Source of the DNA: Sapria himalayana
Taxonomy: Eukaryota > Streptophyta > Magnoliopsida > Malpighiales > Rafflesiaceae
Length of the DNA: 64,000 nt
Assembly (NCBI GenBank): GCA_029783825.1
Contig: JAREIK010003431.1
Location: 308,805-372,804, forward strand
Direction of reading: 5' to 3'
A program made the translations under genes and the position numbers. Below, in pieces: positions 37,533-49,487 of this stretch. The first letter of the stretch is position 1; each line of letters opens with the position of its first letter. Below the pieces are notes generated by a model. The model made no database searches and had not been told where the DNA came from. It saw only the letters and a list, made by a program, of their open reading frames with translations.

Positions 37533-38617
37533 TAAAATGTCAAATGGGCCAGGAGAACCGAGCAGGCCCACAAAAATGGTCAGGTGGCCCGAGCATGACC
37601 CATGGCAAGACCTGGCTCAACAATGTCGGGTCTGGCACGGCATGATCCAAAATTATACCTTATGTCATACTAAGCCGGTAGCAACCATGCCTCGTACCAT
37701 GCTAGGCACGACCCATGTGCCTAGCCCTGTGTCACGATCCATATACTCCAATGACTGCCCAATGAGGCAATCTAATATTTTTAAAAAAATCAAGCCACAT
37801 AAGTTGAATGTTACTTACATGACAAATTATAATTTGCTGGCCATGTAAGCTGGCCGCCCATTACATTTTCACGCAACAGGTTCCGCAAGCATGGTTCGCC
37901 ATGGTCTAGCATGGTCGTACACTTGATCGTACCACCTTGTAGATGTGTCAAATGGGTAGTGTTGGGCCGGCCCGACCAATTTTTAGCCGGCTTGACCATA
38001 CTTTCATGTTGAGCCAGGCACGGCACGATTACTGTACTATGGCATGCCTGGCCTAGCATGGTTCTGGGAGGTCGGCCCAGCACGGGCCCACGGCACGAAT
38101 TCGCCAGGTTCAATCCGATCGAGCCAAAACCCTAATTAAAAAAAAATTAGGGCTTCACCGTTTCGGCGGAGCCCTGCCGCGCCGCCATGATTCTTCTTCA
38201 CTTTCAAGGCTTGGTGAGCCTCTCCCATCGGACTCAGCTTCTGCTGTTGGGGCGGTTTCTCAGCTCGTGCCGAGGTACCGTGCCAATGGGTCATAGTACC
38301 ATGTCAGGTCAGGCACAACATGAGATTCGGTTGGCCTCAGCACGGCACGAGCACAGGCACAAGAAATTCTCATGCCGAGCCAGCCCAAGCACGGCCAAAT
38401 CGTGTCATGCCTCGTGTCGGATCTGGCCGACCCGGCCCAGCCCGGTTGACACCTCTACCTCCGTCTCGTGTTGGGCCAGCTTGATGAATCTCGTGTCGCG
38501 CATGACACGACACAAGGATTTTACCGAATCATGTTTGGCATGGCATGGTGGCACGGTCATGCCTAGCAAATACAAAACACACTATCATGGGACAGCACGA
38601 CCCATATGACACCACTA
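37533..38617. mobile_element. Outer group A hAT element, interrupted
   Basis: Its left end resembles TAAAATGTCAAATGGGCC and its right end ATATGACACCACTA. The interior is GC-rich and contains a second element (37940-38457). Flanking 8-mers do not match, so the pairing of these ends is a guess. Confidence 0.4.
37940..38457. mobile_element. Inner group A hAT element
   Basis: 518 bp, TAGATGTGTCAAATGGG to CGGTTGACACCTCTA. The flanks CCACCTTG and CCTCCGTC match at only 5 of 8 positions. The interior contains AACCCTAAT/ATTAGGGCTT-like palindromic sequence around a central AT run, shared with the members at 49488-50096 and 50924-51397, indicating one subgroup. Confidence 0.65.
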
Positions 38618-38911
38618 GGCCAATCCAACTTTAATTTTTAAATTTTAATGTTACAAGTAAAATTTTATTTTTTTAAAAAAATTACATATCAAATTTTAAC
38701 TGCATTTTAAAATATAAATTAAAATGAATAAAATCTATAAGATAAAAACTAAATAAAAAAATATACATCAATTTTATTTTAGAGCATTGTTATGTGGTAT
38801 GACAAATAATAATAAAATATAAATTAAAAAACATAAAAGAAAAAAATATGAGTAAATCAATAAAATAAACACACATTACATGTCAGCCCTTTGAGTGCCT
38901 AAGTTAGTGAA

Positions 38912-39876
38912 TAAAGATCTCAACTAAGCCGAGCAGCCCGAGCCCAACCCAGAGCTTGGCCTGGTTCAGCCGAGCATAAACCATGCCCATGCTCGTGCTG
39001 GGCGGACTCTTGGCATATCTCACAACGTGCCGTGCCAAGCACGACCTAGGTGCCTGAAACGTGGACACGGCACAAGCAATGACACGACATGGTGAAGGGC
39101 AATGCCCGTCGGGCAAAGCGGCAATGCCCGTCGGGCAAAGCGGCAATGCCCGACGGGCGACGACGTGCTATCCCAATTCTAGGTTAAAAATTATCTTAAC
39201 CTAGAATGAAATATCTTAACCCACATGTACAAGTGTCCGACACGAATCAGCCCGAAACCATGTTGATTTTGAGAAGAGGGCTATGATGGGCTTATAAGTG
39301 TCAAATAGGTCGGGATGCCCATGCCCAGGCCCAGCCTAAAGCCCGGCATGTTTCAAGCCTGCCTAGCCCGGCAAGGCATGCTACTGTAGCGTTCCCGGGC
39401 TCGTGCCGAGATTATTTGTCAGCATGTCGTGCTAGACACAACACGGGTGCCCATGCACCGAGCGACACCCGATGTGGAGACGACATAGTGATGCCCGACG
39501 GACAATGACTCAGCACGCCTAATGAGTAACGATAGTGTGGCACCCAAAACCCTAATTTCAAGTCATGGGCGGATTTCAAGTCATGGGCTCATGTCAGGCT
39601 GCCTTCCAAGGAACCATGTCGTGCTAGGCACGGCACTGTATTGTAGCGTGACGTGCCTGGCACGGCACGCCAACCCAATTGAGCCCGAAAAAAATGGGTC
39701 AAGTAGACCAAGCCCAGCCCGTTTGACACATCTAGCCGGACCTACCCTCTAGTGAACCATTCCGTGCTAGGCAAGGCACAATTACTATAGTGTGTAGCCT
39801 GGCATGACATGCGTACATATACGGGCCTGAAAAAAATGAGTTATGTCAATTCAATACGGCCCATTTGACACTTGTA
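38912..39876. mobile_element. Outer group A hAT element with nested copy
   Basis: 965 bp. The worn left end TAAAGATCTCAACTAAGCC and right end ATTTGACACTTGTA are flanked by TTAGTGAA and TCAATGAA (6/8). A second element (39295-39734) splits it: the subterminal word gaaccattccgtgctaggca appears after the insert as expected for the outer element, and again inside the inner one. Confidence 0.7.
39295..39734. mobile_element. Inner group A hAT nested in a group A hAT
   Basis: 440 bp with ends TAAGTGTCAAATAGGTCGGG and CCGTTTGACACATCTA. The interior has cggcactgta/gcacggca words. No convincing 8-bp duplication; the host element is too worn at the junction. Confidence 0.6.
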
Positions 39877-40479
39877 TCAATGAATCAGCAACACATACTA
39901 ATCACAATCCATAAATGATGATCAGTTTGTATCAATAATATTGTTCGGAGCATCACATATAATTTTGAATATAACGCTAGTCTCAATATCCCTGATATTA
40001 TTACCACATGAGTCATTCACTAGCAACTTTTTCACTGTATCTTAAATATTCATTTGAATCTTCGTAATTCTTAAAGCATGAACATATTTATATAATATTT
40101 AGACACGAGATATTAGTATATCATGTGTCATCTTAGATAGTATGTAAAATTCATATTAATCCACTTATCAAATGCTATCTAAAATGACACATGATAAGTG
40201 AATTCGTATGAATTTAACCAACCAAATATATTAAAATTTTTATTATCATCAATTCATCATGTAATATAATAAAATAATAATTAGTATCTAAATACTGAAA
40301 TAATTCACTTTTATTTGATAAACTACCATGTCATTTGCTCATTATTAACTGAATAACAAAGGCATTATCTTTGAATATAGTGTTAATGTCTGTACACAGG
40401 ATCTCATTGCAACTACCATATTTAATATCATAAAAATAAAACATATTAGCTATTTTTTCTTAATCCAACCATTAGGCTC

Positions 40480-42371
40480 TTGTTATTCAGCTTGATTCAT
40501 GAAGGTGAATATATATCTTAATATATTTTTTACTCATTTCATCTTAACCATATAATCTATACAGGCAAGCAATAAAGAGATTGAATATAAAACTCATTTT
40601 TAAAATACTTAATTTTCATCTTAATAATCATGATATTAACATCAAAATATCCTCTATGCATCCTAAACATACTACTAACAACACATATATACCTAAATAT
40701 AATATAAGTAGTGTGAGTGTACTCAGATGAACACATATTCATCTTATATTAAAAAATCTTCAAGGCTTTTAAAAATTAAAATGACTATCAATTTGAAGCA
40801 TCAATAAAAAGTTCATTATTTTTATTATTAATATAGTCAAATATCATATGTTGGTAGTTAAAACTTGACTCTTACATCATATAGATATAATTCTAATGAT
40901 GTCTCATATTCATTTTAATTTTTTATAGGCCTATTGAAAAAAATAGTATAAAATTTATGTTATTTGCTATGTATCCTAAAATATTTTAATAAATTTTTAA
41001 TATTTTTTAATGTGAGAAAAATAACTTTCATTCTCACACATACTACTAGTTTTATATGTGACACATACATCTAAAATTTTATTTTGAATTTCTTATCCAC
41101 ATACATTAACCAAAAACACTAACCTAAAGAGTTCATTCATGAACAATTAACTAACTTGTTTATATATTACGATACTAGTTATATAATTATAGTCAGACTC
41201 CGAGTGCGAACATGAACACCATATTCAAAGATAATGACTTCTCTATTCAATTACCTAAAGACAAAAGGCGAGATAACTTGTCAAATAAGAGCGAGTTATC
41301 TCGATATTTAGATATTAATTATTATTTTATCATATCACATCATGATAATAAAAATTTAAAAATTTTACTATAATAAAAATCATACGAATCTACTTATCTC
41401 ATGTTATTTAAGATAGCATATAATCTATTGATCATTTCAATATCTAGCCTATCAAAGGAGTCTAGTTTTTCTATGGTAACAAATATGATTTCAGATAGAA
41501 GATCAAAATTATAACTAGATATCATATAAACACTTGTAAGCATTAAAGATTAGGAAGATTCAAGATTAATTATTCGAAATAATACAAAAAAGATTATGGT
41601 GGATTATGACCCATGAAACATGGAGATCGAGAATATTGAAAATACTAACGACATCTTCAAACGCATTCATAATGATAATTTGTATCTACATCACACTAAC
41701 ATACTACATACACAGATTGATAATTCTTAATTCAAATAATAGTGATATTGTTCTAGTGCTTGTTTATTTTTGTTATTTTTTTATTTCATTATGATTTATA
41801 CACTATTAATGTATTGGATTGCACTTATTATTATTTTTATTTTTACTATTTTTTTATTTCATTATTACTTACGCATTCATCAAATTCTATTTTTATTTTA
41901 TTATTAAAATAAAATGAGTTGTTTTATTTGTTATTTAAATTGAACCAAACACAATGTGAAGTCACAAATACAGATTGCGAAAGCATAATATCATTGCCAA
42001 AATATCAAATTTTTTTCTTTATTTTATACATTTTTAATGGAAATTTATTATTTTTATTTGTTAATAATTAATGAAATAACAAATGATAATTAACAAATTA
42101 AAGGTTTAAAAAATTTAATATTTTATTCAAATTTAAAATTTTAACCTAGAAAACTCAAGACTGGCAAAAAAATAATTCAATTCACACTGGCATAAACCAG
42201 CATAACCTAGCATTTTGTTGTCCAACCGTGTTGTGCCATTATTGTGGTTATCATGTCGTGTCAGGCACAATATGAGAACCCTCTCATGTCATGCTCAGCA
42301 CAGCACAATGGCATGGTTGTGCCTCACTGAAATAGACTGTGTTGTATGACACAACCCATTTGACACATCTA
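40480..42371. pseudogene. RICESLEEPER-type hAT remnant, copy iii, partly inverted
   Basis: The frame 40557-40742 on the minus strand (YFDVNIMIIKMKIKYFKNEF) aligns with the plus-strand frame 35325-35540 of copy ii. By contrast, 41090-41600 aligns with copies ii and iv on the plus strand through the dimerisation domain. The element therefore contains an internal inversion or two opposed copies. It ends at 42371 in a group A-type right terminus, TTTGACACATCTA, preceded by GC-poor decayed catgtcgtg words (42175-42360). Confidence 0.6.
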
Positions 42372-42419
42372 CTTAGTATTATCAAAAAAAAAATAAAATA
42401 AAAGCATAACAAAACTTGT

Positions 42420-43900
42420 TAAATTGAGTTCTGGTCATAGCTCATATATCCCTTCCGAAGAGCAATTGGATTATCAAGTTAGAGGGGATGACTGGAAGAT
42501 CATGTAGCCCTTCGATAGGCTCGTCTCTAATATGAAAAAATTGAGTATGTCTCTCTCTCTCTCTCTCTTAATATAGAGTGTAAGCCTTGTGTGGTCAAAT
42601 CTTCTAGCTACCAACTCAATAAGAATCTATACTGGTGAAGACTCATGGACTATAATACCATCTGGGCCTAAAAAAAATATCTCTACCAACTAAACCACTC
42701 TCTCCATTCTCAACATAATATGATTCTATTGGTATATATGATGTCTCCTTGAAAGTAACATCAAACTTAGTACAATTAAGGAAGGAATAATGATAGATTC
42801 ACGTGCAATATTTAGATTCTCTTCATTGGCTTATTAAAAATGAATCCTAGTAAATAAAGATATAACATCCACATTCACAAAAAAACTATTAATCTCTAAT
42901 AAAAAATATTTATATCTTTTATTGAAGTAGAAGCATACAAGGATGACATATCTTGGGACCTTATATGTTAACTTGCCTCATATTAGAGAATGATCAAAAA
43001 TAAAATAAATATATTTAAAAATTTTATGAGATAAGCTAATAGCTTTTTTCTATTAAGTAGGATCTCAAAGGATATATATTAAAAAAGAATAAAAATAACA
43101 TCCGATTAAAAACATAGATCATGAAAAAAATCATGTCTTCAAAAATATCTCAAAATACTCTTTCTAAGTATAAGTGACCAGATTATCTCTATCAGATGTT
43201 TATTTTTATTTTCAATAATTTCATTTTGTTGAACTATATATACACAAAAAATCTAGTGAATAATCATATAATTCACATAGAAAGTATTACATTTGTCTTA
43301 TATATATATATATATTAATTCATTATCACTTCTTTATTGTTTATATTTTTATCAATTTAATTTTTTTTCAATAAAATAAAAATCTCATAAATAGAAAAAA
43401 CTTATGATCTAACATGAAAGGAATGTATTCATATATATATTTCAATCAATTATAAAAAAAATAATCAAATACCTAAATCACTTTTTAATCGTATATTTAA
43501 TAGATCATCTAATATCTAAATGTATCAAATCAATAGATCCCTACTCTAGCTTGACTGACATGTAGGATAGAAAACTCTTGTAAGCTTCCCTAACTTACAT
43601 GTCTCACTCTATGGTTGAGATATCCACAAAATTATGGCAAAGTATACTCACCTAGAACAAATAATAATGGCTGAAAATACACAAGTAAATAGTTCAATAC
43701 ATTAAAACATATACAAAAATATCTTTACTGTCAAGAAGAAAACACATAATTTACTCTGCTCAATATTAAAATAAAATCAGTCTTAGAGCTTCCTGATCAT
43801 ACAATCAAATATCAATAAAAATAAAATTAAGACTAAATTATCCACCAAAATAACTCATAAAATAAACCAACTAAATAATCAAGATTATGTAAGACAAGAT
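42420..43900 (-). pseudogene. Copia fragment with integrase zinc-finger block
   Basis: At about 43540-43620 the minus strand reads CKLGKLTRVFYP, matching the copia pre-integrase/zinc-finger block C..CQLGKH.R..FP, followed by a decayed PF.L.H.D.WGP region. The remainder (42420-43480) includes (CT)n at 42550-42569 and (TA)n near 43303, and reads as no domain. Confidence 0.5.
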
Positions 43901-44031
43901 AAAGCAACAAAGATTCAAGCTGTATACTATATCCAAAAAATTTCAAATATTTATTATTGATTATTATTATATTTTTAGATTAAGAAATAAATAGAATAAT
44001 AAAATATGATTACTATTAATATAAGTATTAG

Positions 44032-44545
44032 TAGGTGTAAAACAAGCATGGGCCGGGTCAGGAAATTTTTTTTCGGGCCTAACTGGGATGGGGTGTCGTG
44101 CAAGGCATGACACGTTACAGTACTGTGTTGTGCCTTGCATGGCACGGTTCCTTAGAGGAAGGGCTTGGTACTGACCTGCAGCTCAAAATCCAACCGAGTT
44201 CGAGCCGGTTCGGGTAGACCAGTTCGGTTCTAATCAACCATTTTTATAGAAAATTTAAGTTTTAGTGTCATGCCGCCGTCGCTCGTCGAGCTTGCATAGC
44301 CATTGCCCGTTGGGCGTCACCACGTCATCCCCCCGTCGGGCACCCCTAGGTGCGTGATCACTCATGTCGTGCCCACGTGTCAGACACTTGTGTCGTGCCT
44401 GGCACAGCATGATTCATGCCGAGGGTGCGCCAGGCACAGGCCTAAACACGCTACTATAGCATGTCGCATCGTGCCAGGCATGCCTAAAAAGGCTGGGCTT
44501 TGGGCCAAGCCGGGGCAGGGATGCCCGGCCTGTTTGATACCTATA
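44032..44545. mobile_element. Group A non-autonomous hAT
   Basis: 514 bp, left end TAGGTGTAAAACAAGC, right end GTTTGATACCTATA. The 8-bp flanks are AGTATTAG and GGTATTAG (7/8). The interior is GC-rich with cgtgcctggcacagcatg words and a cluster of cgtcg/cgtcggg. Frames of 63-87 residues on both strands are not genes. Confidence 0.85.
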
Positions 44546-44553
44546 GGTATTAG

Positions 44554-45913
44554 CATATCTTTATAATTCATAAATCTTAACTCTTAAGTAAGCATACGAG
44601 TAGAATAATAAAATATACATGAAAAAATAGAAGATATATTATTATATTAGAAAATAATTTTTATACTCTTTACTTATAAGTATAAATGTCATGATGGATA
44701 AAATCTATAAAGACGCATTAATGACTTCAGTTCTTCTATTATAATCTTTCTTCATATCATCCTATAAAATTCTGGTTCCTTCAAATAAAAAATAAAAATA
44801 AATCAAATTTGAACTTTTACAAATTCTAATTTTTTTTTCCTATAATCCTGCTGAAACCTTAAATAGGGTTTCTATTTAAAATGCCACCACAAACCATTGT
44901 GCACAATCATAGTGCATCATTGACTGCGAGCATCAATCTCCCCTCAACCATGATGCTTGATGCCAGCAATAATGTGTGCTTACTACCGACACCATGTGCC
45001 ACCATCATGCACCACCGCATGTCACCACCATGCTCAACTGCATGCCACCAACTACTTGCCTCTAATGCCCCTCAATTTCAAGTGGCTGCTACAACCACCA
45101 TGCATACATACTACCATTCTTCTTGCGAAAAACACCATTACCACATATTGTACATAGTGTCACTCTACCAGCACCATATTATATTGATACACACCTTACT
45201 CACATAAACCTGAGATCAACACTCTGAATAAAATTCATATATCAAATATCATAATAAAATGAACAAAAGTAATTAAGATAGTCATACGACATTGCTTGAA
45301 CATGATTAGTAGTTGTACTACATTGTCATAGGAAAAAAAAAAGTAATAAAGATGGCCTATGAGTCAAGTGCTCCTATAAAAAGTACATAACAAAAATAAT
45401 AAACTGTAAGGAAACTGCAATATTATGCATCTGGTAATTGAGAAGCTACTAAAAATTTTTGAGCACAAAGAATCTCATAGTGCACACAAGCTTTTTTGCA
45501 GAAATGGCAAGGTGAAGAATGTCAATATGGGGAAGGTCATAGTATAAGAGAATTATGAAAAACAGTTTTAGTTATGCATGTGTCATAGCTTATTCTACAT
45601 TTATTGAAAGAGATACTGTGATGCTTTTAATGTGTTTGTTTAATGCATGTGTAACATTATTTATTATTATTTTCATTGGTCTTAATTCAACATCTCAATT
45701 GACTATAACAAGTTGTGATGCATTTAATATGCTTGTTAAAAGCATAAGTAATTTTTATCATCATTTCATTACTCTAATTAACCATGCTATTTTCACATTT
45801 TATGCTTAATATACCTAAACAATTCCACAAACCATTAATCATTGATATTCAGTTCTCCACCAAGAATAATTTTACCAGACATGTAAAATAAATGAAACTA
45901 TTCTATTACTTAC
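44554..45913. other. RFC4 intron sequence next to the 45.9-kb exon
   Basis: Low-complexity CAC/CAT-rich sequence at 44881-45207 gives a 108-residue frame rich in His, Thr and Ser with no recognised domain; I treat it as chance. Around 45620-45790 an imperfect duplication of about 100 bp is visible (gtgatgcttttaatgtg.ttg twice). No transposon ends seen. Confidence 0.4.
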
Positions 45914-45973
45914 TCCAGATATGCATATAAGATTTTTGGAAGAAATTGATGATCCAGATAAACGAGCAGCTCC
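45914..45973 (-). CDS. RFC4: RFC4 internal exon (replication factor C subunit 4, collar-domain start)
   Basis: This 60-bp exon encodes 20 residues, GAARLSGSSISSKNLICISG, matching the plant RFC4 stretch usually written SAARLFGSSISSKDL..VSG that follows AITYLQ. RFC4 is a small AAA+ subunit of the clamp loader that opens PCNA and places it on primed DNA in the nucleus. This segment joins the AAA+ lid to the C-terminal collar. On the minus strand the exon follows an acceptor ending TTGCAG and is followed by a consensus donor GTAAGT. Both boundaries are phase 0, and the last codon (GGA) joins cleanly to the exon at 19736-19861. The preceding exon (ending ...AITYLQ) was not found between here and 64000. 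Family identity comes from remembered conservation; splice sites and frame are read directly. A gene-fragment capture is possible but less likely given intact junctions. Confidence 0.85.
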
Positions 45974-46479
45974 CTGCAATAATTAGTCATAGGATGCATT
46001 AAATCCCGAATGGACAATAGTTAAAAAAGGATAAAATTTGATGGTCCAACAAACTGAATGCAACATCAAATAATTTGTTTTATCAAAATACAACAGTAGG
46101 AAACAATGAAGTTGTTATGGTTCACAATGCGAAAATGATTTTGATTTGAACTCCCAAATTGGTTCATTTGATGAATCATTTGTTCGAATTTATATGAAAG
46201 TAAAAACAAGGAAAAGCTCACAATATTGAAATAGCTACAAATTTTAATTAATTAATATTTAATAATTCTCATGATATTTATATAATTTATTTGACTATTA
46301 GTATATTTTATTATCAATATCATACAGCAAGTCCATACAAATAACTATAAATTTAAAATATTTTCAACACATTTACTTTAACTCTTAGATTAACAAAAAC
46401 AACAAACAAGATAGTGATAAAATTTTTATCCAATTTATTACTAAAATATATCACTTATATTGAAATAATATTTTTCTAT

Positions 46480-46910
46480 TTCTACACAACTATGATAAAA
46501 TCATTTATAAAATATATCATTAAAATATATCAGTTATTAAATAAAAAAATTAACAATAAATATATTTCAAAATATTATTACTTCTTAACATTCTTATGTT
46601 ATAATCAAAATAATTTATTATTCCTTCATAAACTTTCATAAATATAAATATAATTTAATATATTTCTTTGAAAATTAATAGTCACGAATATCTAAAATAA
46701 TCATCAATAAAAAATAATATTTTAGATTATCGTATATGATCATCCTGTAAGATCTCATAATATATAAATAAATTTAATTTAATTTGAATCTCTTAACAAC
46801 ATACAAATGAGCCGAATATGAAACTTTACTATATTTTCTTAACTAGCATATATTAGTCAATATAAATCACATACTTGATACTTGGTTTCAAAATCTTAAA
46901 TTTATTTAAT
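46480..46910 (-). pseudogene. Copia integrase scrap
   Basis: The minus strand carries a decayed core-like run (FIYILWDLTG for the F.LIHSDVWGP block, then an F..DDYSR-like trace), comparable to the region at 31480-31680. No open frame. Confidence 0.35.
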
Positions 46911-47002
46911 AATTAATATCAAAGCTGAGAGTATATGATCAATATATAAATAATAACCAAGCAGCTAAAAAATAAATGTGACAAATGAAACAAGTAGCCC
47001 AA

Positions 47003-47420
47003 TGTCACGGACTCAGTCTTTTTACTAAGTTCTCGTGCAGAATTTAGACAACTTAACTCTTAGATGTTGTTAAGTCAGCCTTAATTTCGCCTTGTTATAC
47101 TTGACATCTACCCACAACTTAGAAACAAAAAGAATTTGAGAAAATACTTGAAAATAAAAAAAAAATATTTTATTGAATAATGAAATCTTATAAGAAAACT
47201 TTCAACTTAGTGGTTTACAAATAAGATCATCTCCTCCTTAAATATATGCATAGGAAAGGATATGGTTCCTTTGAAGGTTTCCTATAAGTTTATAGAATTC
47301 TATTACATATATCAAAGAGAATTCTAGAATAATCTAGGATAATCTCATTCCTTTCTTACAAGTATGGACTTCTTCAAAATCTTCTAAAATATTCTGTATT
47401 CTTTGAGTGAGGGTGTGACA
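47003..47420 (-). repeat. Chromovirus 3' LTR with adjoining polypurine tract
   Basis: 418 bp from TGTCACGGAC to GTGTGACA. The polypurine tract (GGTGGGGGAGAA on the minus strand) directly adjoins its high-coordinate end at 47421-47432. The terminal six bases and the tract are the same as in the TRIM LTRs at 12272-16258. No second copy of this LTR is in the window. Confidence 0.8.
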
Positions 47421-47430
47421 TTCTCCCCCA

Positions 47431-47986
47431 CCAATACTGCAGATGCCCTTGTTGATTTTTCTGCCTAGAACTGCTCGATATATTCCTGAAACTACCACAA
47501 ATTGTTAGTTGTCTCCCAACTGACTTTACTTTCTAGTAGTCCCCTCCATTTTACTAAGTATTCCATGTTGAACCGAAAGTTGATCTTCTTTTAGTCCTGA
47601 TCTGTCGTGAAGTAGTCCACCTGCTTATCAGAGGTCACTACTGTTTTGGGATCAATCATAGAGACTCCTCAGCCTGAATCTTCCTTATCTTCATGATAAG
47701 GCTTTAGATTGGTAAAATGGAAGACATGATGAATCTTCAACCTTGGTGATAACTCAACTTTTTAAGATACCTTATTAAATCATCCAAGTATAGGAAAAAA
47801 GCATTCGTACTTCCTCACACGTTCCTTGTGCATCTTTCGATTGGATTTTAATTATTGTGGTAGAAACTTGACAAACACTAAGTCTTCGACTTGAAATTCA
47901 ACATATCTTTTTTTCTTGTCAGCCCATTTCTTCATTTTCTTAGCATTCTTCCTTAAGAATAAGTGTATTATATCAACTTGCTCGTG
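47431..47986 (-). pseudogene. Chromovirus integrase C-terminus and chromodomain
   Basis: On the minus strand a stretch near 47560-47480 reads EYLVKWRGLLESKVSWET then LW.FQEYIEQF, matching the chromodomain core REYLVKWKG.....SWE...L..F...I..F. This fold binds modified histone tails and directs insertion in chromoviruses. The preceding RKMHKERVRKYECFFP region corresponds to the LSPRFYGPF block. Several stops. Confidence 0.75.
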
Positions 47987-48780
47987 TCATCCCTTAGCAA
48001 ATTTGTAGGCTGCTGGACTCCTCCCTCTGTATCCTCTGGCTAGGGTGTGAGAAGTCATTGGTTGTTGCCCCATGACTATCTCGAATGGACTCCTCCCAGT
48101 TATTTCATTTCTCTGTAGATTGAAGGAGAAGTAAGCCACATCTAGCAATTTGGCCCAGTCAGTTTGATTGGCACTAACAAAGTGCCTCAAGCACAGCTCT
48201 AGTAATTCATTCACCAATTCTATCTGCTCATCAGTCTGAGGATGAAAGCTAGTCGAGAAGTAAAGTTCCATGCTCATGAGTTTGAAGAGCTCGGTCTAAA
48301 ATTTCAAGTAAAGTGTGGGTCACGATCACTAATGATAACCTTTGGTAGCCCCCAATACTTTACCACGTTTTTGAAGATTAGTTTGGTCATCTCTTCAGCT
48401 GTGCAATCTTTAGGAGCTTCTATGAATGTGGCATACTTTAAAAATCGATCTACTACCACTATAATAGATCCATTTCTCTCGGACTTGGGTAAGCCGATAA
48501 TAAAATCCATAGTGACATTTTTCCAAGAGTATTCTGCTATAGGTAGTGGCTCCAACAATCCTTTTGCCAAATGCTGCTCCACTTTATCTTATTAATACGC
48601 AAGATAAGTTTTCACAAAAATCTTCACATCATTCCTTATCTGTGACCAGCAATATACAGAGTCTAATAGTGCCCTAGTGCGTCGTTGCCCTGGATGTCCA
48701 ACTCATTTGAAGTCATGATAGTCCTTGATAAGATTCATTCTAATGTTCTCACTTTGGCACATAGGATCACTTTTCTTTTG
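47987..48780 (-). pseudogene. Chromovirus integrase
   Basis: The zinc-binding region is decayed (a GHPGQRRT block near 48690). The core retains the three acidic positions in NVTMDFIIGLP, VIISDRDPHFT and HPQTDEQIELVNELLE, though split over two frames (48304-48582 and 47987-48277). The run RNEITGRSPFEIVMGQQP is typical of plant gypsy integrase. Stops separate the parts. Confidence 0.85.
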
Positions 48781-48865
48781 TATAGAGAAAATCATCCTTT
48801 ATCCAAAACCACCTAGTTTTTTCCTTGTGAGCCAATGTGATGATACTCTTGGTCTTTGCATCATA

Positions 48866-49479
48866 TTATAACCCCTCCTTTATAAATTCCACCATCTCTC
48901 CATGAGGCTGTCTAGTCATGAATGCTAGTTCTGCTTTACGACTCAAGGCACCAATTATGTGATTGGCTATGCATGATTTGTACTCCAACATAAAGTCAAA
49001 ATCTACCATGAAGTATTGCCTCTGTGCTTGCTTGGGACTTAGTTTATTCTGGGTTTGGAAATAACTAGTAGTAATATTATCTGTCTTCACTACGAAGTGT
49101 GATCCTAATAAATATTATCTCCACATCCGCAAGTAATGGATAATTATCGTCATCTCATTCTCTTGGACCGTGTACCACTTATCTGTGTCATTGAGCTTAT
49201 GACTTTCAAAAACTATGGGATATTTCTCATGCTTAAGAATCCCTCCAATGACAAAGTCAGAAGTATCAGTGTGCACCTTGAACACCTTGGTGTGATCGGG
49301 TAGTGCCAATACCGGCTCCTTCATTATAGACTTCTTCAAATCTTCAAAGGAATACTGACATTTTTTATCCTATGTCCATACTTTACCCTTCTTGAGAAAG
49401 TCTGTTAATGAAGCTGCTTTTGCTAAATATCCCTTGATGAACCGCCGATAGTAGTTAATTAAACCCAAGAAAGACCTTA
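48866..49479 (-). pseudogene. Chromovirus RNase H region
   Basis: After the insert the frame resumes as [19 protein letters not shown] (RT connection), then KSIMKEPVLALPDHTKVF and VHTDTSDFVIGGIL (RNase H, family DTDASDFAIGGVL). It continues as KTDNITTSYFQTQNKLSPKQ and DFDFMLEYKSCIANHIIGAL. Frame breaks occur near 49370, 49114 and 48866. Confidence 0.85.
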
Positions 49480-49487
49480 GTTGTGGC

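Larger units (their letters stand above)
19862..45913 (-). other. Giant RFC4 intron (26,052 bp) filled with transposons
   Basis: The interval lies between a GTAAGT donor (at 45913 on the minus strand) and an acceptor ending CAG (at 19862), and it joins two RFC4 exons in phase 0. It contains two or more copia remnants, a complete decayed DUF659-type hAT with a nested group D element, RICESLEEPER-type hAT copies, a solo LTR and several group A elements. That the two exons belong to one transcript is inferred from frame and conserved order, not shown by RNA. Confidence 0.75.

Noticed and set aside
37504..38609. Frames of 114, 100 and 140 residues
   Set aside because: They coincide with nested group A hAT elements; opposite-strand overlap and Arg/Pro/Cys-rich translations indicate non-coding repeats.
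37533..42371. One large hAT from the left end at 37533 to the right end at 42371
   Set aside because: Flanking 8-mers (ATCAATTT, CTTAGTAT) do not match and independent elements lie between.
44881..45207. 108-residue His/Thr/Ser-rich frame starting ATGCCACC
   Set aside because: Low-complexity CAC/CAT sequence without a domain or a matching second exon.
47003..47420. TRIM LTR and chromovirus LTR as the same repeat
   Set aside because: Only the ends and polypurine tract agree; the LTR bodies do not align by eye.
48242..48595. 117-residue plus-strand frame
   Set aside because: Antisense shadow of the chromovirus integrase, which reads cleanly on the other strand.
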